Of a stretch of 5,670 bases of DNA, positions 4,731-5,670 are shown one piece after another; the first letter of the stretch is position 1, and the number at the start of each line of letters is the position of its first letter. Position numbers and translations under genes: made by a program. The notes beneath the pieces are model-generated. The model made no database searches. It was not told the DNA's origin and was given only the letters and a program-made list of their open reading frames with translations. This DNA is from Candidatus Gastranaerophilales bacterium (GTDB taxonomy: Bacteria > Cyanobacteriota > Vampirovibrionia > Gastranaerophilales > Gastranaerophilaceae), in contig CALVEE010000115.1 of NCBI GenBank assembly GCA_944326495.1, positions 1-5,670 of the forward strand, written 5' to 3'.

Positions 4731-5000
4731 ATGTCAGTAACAAGATTTTTAGCAGGTTTTGCAATTGGGGCAGCAATAGGAGCTGTAGCAGGAATTTTAT
4801 TAGCACCTAAATCAGGAGCAGAAACAAGAGAAATGCTTGGTGATATGGCCTCGGATATGGCAAAAAAGACAGATGAAACAGTAAAAGATATTCAACGAAA
4901 AGCAGACAATTTGATTTCAGACGCTCAGGAAAAGAGTGAAGAAATTATGAATAAACTTCAAGATCTTTTAAATAAACAAAAAGAAGGTCAGGAAGCATAG
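4731..5000 (+). CDS. YtxH domain-containing protein (second copy)
   Basis: This 89-residue protein is a compact, typical YtxH member: a Gly/Ala-rich transmembrane helix (about 6-25), the signature LLAPKSGAETREMLGDMA (23-40), and then a charged amphipathic helix (41-85) likely to form a coiled coil. It shares the pattern G-x-x-AG-(I/V)-L-x-AP-(R/K)-x-GAE-x-RE with the gene at 3967 and is a paralogue. AAGGAG, the best ribosome site in the window, lies 8 bases before the ATG, so this copy may be made in larger amounts. The 62-bp gap before it contains TATAAA-like sequence (4682-4687) without a good -35. The gene is followed at once by a strong terminator, which makes it the last of the cluster. 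Confidence 0.92.
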   Translation: MSVTRFLAGFAIGAAIGAVAGILLAPKSGAETREMLGDMASDMAKKTDETVKDIQRKADNLISDAQEKSEEIMNKLQDLLNKQKEGQEA

Positions 5001-5026
5001 TCAGGAATATCTGTTTTAGATTATAG

Positions 5027-5057
5027 GAAGCTGATTTTAATAAAATCAGCTTCTTTT
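5027..5057 (+). terminator. Rho-independent terminator of the YtxH/DUF948 cluster
   Basis: A perfect 12-bp stem, GAAGCTGATTTT with AAAATCAGCTTC, has a 3-base AAT loop (5027-5053) followed by TTTT and more T-rich sequence. It lies 26 bases after the stop codon of the second YtxH gene. Confidence 0.92.
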
Positions 5058-5060
5058 AGT

Positions 5061-5089
5061 TTGACTTATAATAATGTTTATATTATTAT
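5061..5089 (+). promoter_or_regulatory. tRNA-Leu promoter
   Basis: TTGACT (5061-5066), a 17-base spacer and TATTAT (5084-5089) match the housekeeping consensus at five of six bases each. Transcription would start near 5096, giving a leader of about 23 bases before the tRNA. Confidence 0.75.
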
Positions 5090-5118
5090 TAAACCTGTTG
5101 AAAGTTAAATATCCGCAT

Positions 5119-5205
5119 GCCCTTGTGGCGGAATCGGTAGACGCGTTGGACTTAAAATCCAATCGGGGCTCAACCTCGGTGCCAGTTCAAGTCTGGCCAA
5201 GGGCA
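5119..5205 (+). tRNA. tRNA-Leu (anticodon UAA)
   Basis: This is an 87-base class II tRNA. The acceptor stem is GCCCTTG/CAAGGGC with A73. The anticodon arm is TTGGA-CTTAAAA-TCCAA, with anticodon TAA reading UUA/UUG. A long variable arm contains CGGGG/CCTCG around CTCAA, and the T-arm is GCCAG-TTCAAGT-CTGGC. CCA is not encoded. The gene is not interrupted by the group I intron found in tRNA-Leu(UAA) of many photosynthetic cyanobacteria. Confidence 0.97.
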
Positions 5206-5213
5206 GTTATTTC

Positions 5214-5240
5214 GGGAGGTTTATATAACCTCCCTTTTTT
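5214..5240 (+). terminator. Rho-independent terminator of tRNA-Leu
   Basis: GGGAGGTT and AACCTCCC form a perfect 8-bp stem around TATAT (5214-5234) followed by six T. It starts 9 bases after the tRNA, so tRNA-Leu appears to be a single-gene transcript. Confidence 0.93.
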
Positions 5241-5342
5241 AATGCTTTTGGTTTTGTCGGTTGAGCATACTTACCCAACAATAACTTATAATTATATTAT
5301 CAAAACGAACTGTTCTTTTAAATTCACTTTATAGTTTTTTAT
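5241..5342. other. AT-rich intergenic stretch without visible features
   Basis: After the tRNA-Leu terminator there is about 100 bp of AT-rich DNA with no plausible gene, RNA or promoter pair. It ends where the sequence changes sharply to GC-richer, hairpin-rich DNA. Confidence 0.6.
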
Positions 5343-5440
5343 TCACCCCTATGGGTTGCCCCCTCACCGCATCCGTAGTTTTCGGCACAGCCTCAAACAC
5401 GGCTGCTCCTCTCCTGTAAGGCACTACTGTCCAAGAAAAA
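5343..5440 (-). repeat. GC-richer palindromic segment, first of two
   Basis: This segment differs in composition from its AT-rich surroundings. It holds ACCC-CTAT-GGGT (5345-5356), the motif CCCCTCACC (5360-5368, repeated at 5516-5524) and the hairpin CAGCC/GGCTG (5388-5405). Its minus strand contains CTGTGCCGAAAA (5390-5379), which also occurs on the plus strand at 3291-3302 in the tRNA-Ala insert. No reading frame in it looks like a protein. Family membership is inferred; the minus strand is given because similarity to the insert is seen in that direction. Confidence 0.4.
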
Positions 5441-5514
5441 TTGAAAAGAGAAAACCATATATAAGTATCTATCACAATTTGCCGGAAATAATATAATGTA
5501 AAGACATAAAAAAG

Positions 5515-5670
5515 ACCCCTCACCCGAATTTCAAAGTTTCGCGAAAGCTCAACTTGAAATTCTTCCCTCTATCTTGGATTTGCTCCACGCTCACAGAGCT
5601 TCACCTTTAAGCCTCACGGCTTAGTCGGTTCAGTCTGTTCGCTATCCGGACTACCGTCCGTCCGCAAATC
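5515..5670. repeat. GC-richer palindromic segment, second of two, running off the right edge
   Basis: This segment opens with CCCCTCACC (5516-5524). A 12-bp stem with one bulged A follows (GAATTTCAAAGTT 5526-5538 with AACTTGAAATTC 5551-5562), whose loop region includes the perfect palindrome TTTCGCGAAA (5537-5546). Three further hairpins follow: GCTC-ACA-GAGC (5589-5599), TAAGCC-TCAC-GGCTTA (5608-5623) and CGGAC-TACC-GTCCG (5647-5660). GATTTGC (5577-5583) can pair with GCAAATC (5664-5670) to enclose all three. There is no credible coding. It could be an interspersed palindromic repeat or a structured RNA; its right end is unseen. Confidence 0.45.

Noticed and set aside
5074..5334. Plus-strand open frame of 86 codons
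   Set aside because: It runs through the whole of tRNA-Leu and its terminator and has no ribosome site.
5329..5523. Minus-strand open frame of 64 codons
   Set aside because: It spans the hairpin-rich segment, lacks a ribosome site and shows no protein-like pattern.
5343..5670. CRISPR array or integron attC site in the palindromic right end
   Set aside because: There are no regularly spaced identical repeats and no GTTRRRY/RYYYAAC core sites; the hairpins differ from each other.

Overview
This window comes from an AT-rich bacterial chromosome. Its composition, the YtxH/DUF948 envelope proteins, the LysR regulator and the Ogt-type methyltransferase suit a Bacillota-like or other gut-type lineage. 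The two tRNA genes that lack an encoded CCA would also fit a non-photosynthetic cyanobacterial relative (Gastranaerophilales, 'Melainabacteria'). This placement is a guess from style, not from a marker gene.

Left part (1-2702). Two minus-strand genes, a LysR-type regulator followed by an S-methyl-5'-thioadenosine phosphorylase that runs off the left edge, face a plus-strand alpha/beta hydrolase across a 132-bp divergent region. That region holds a strong minus-strand promoter placed so that the regulator mRNA would begin at its start codon, plus two short palindromes. A 13-bp sequence there recurs exactly in the short gap before the phosphorylase. This suggests the LysR protein controls itself, the phosphorylase and perhaps the hydrolase.

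Middle (2754-3470). An O6-alkylguanine-DNA alkyltransferase with no Shine-Dalgarno sequence is followed by tRNA-Ala(GGC). The first 18 bases of that tRNA also occur 126 bp upstream, where they supply the last codons and stop of the methyltransferase. Between the two copies lies a 108-bp sequence with two clear hairpins. It looks like a small insertion that split a tRNA gene from its promoter and rebuilt it.

Right-centre (3559-5057). Four small membrane-anchored protein genes lie in a row: an unrecognised one, then YtxH, DUF948-like and YtxH. The last three resemble the ytxG/ytxH pairing of Bacillus and probably form a transcription unit that starts at an extended -10 promoter at the end of the first gene and ends in a textbook terminator.

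Right end (5061-5670). tRNA-Leu(UAA) has a near-consensus promoter and its own terminator. The remaining 430 bp have no credible gene. They hold two GC-richer, hairpin-dense segments that share a CCCCTCACC motif and show faint similarity to the insert beside tRNA-Ala. They look like members of an interspersed repeat family.
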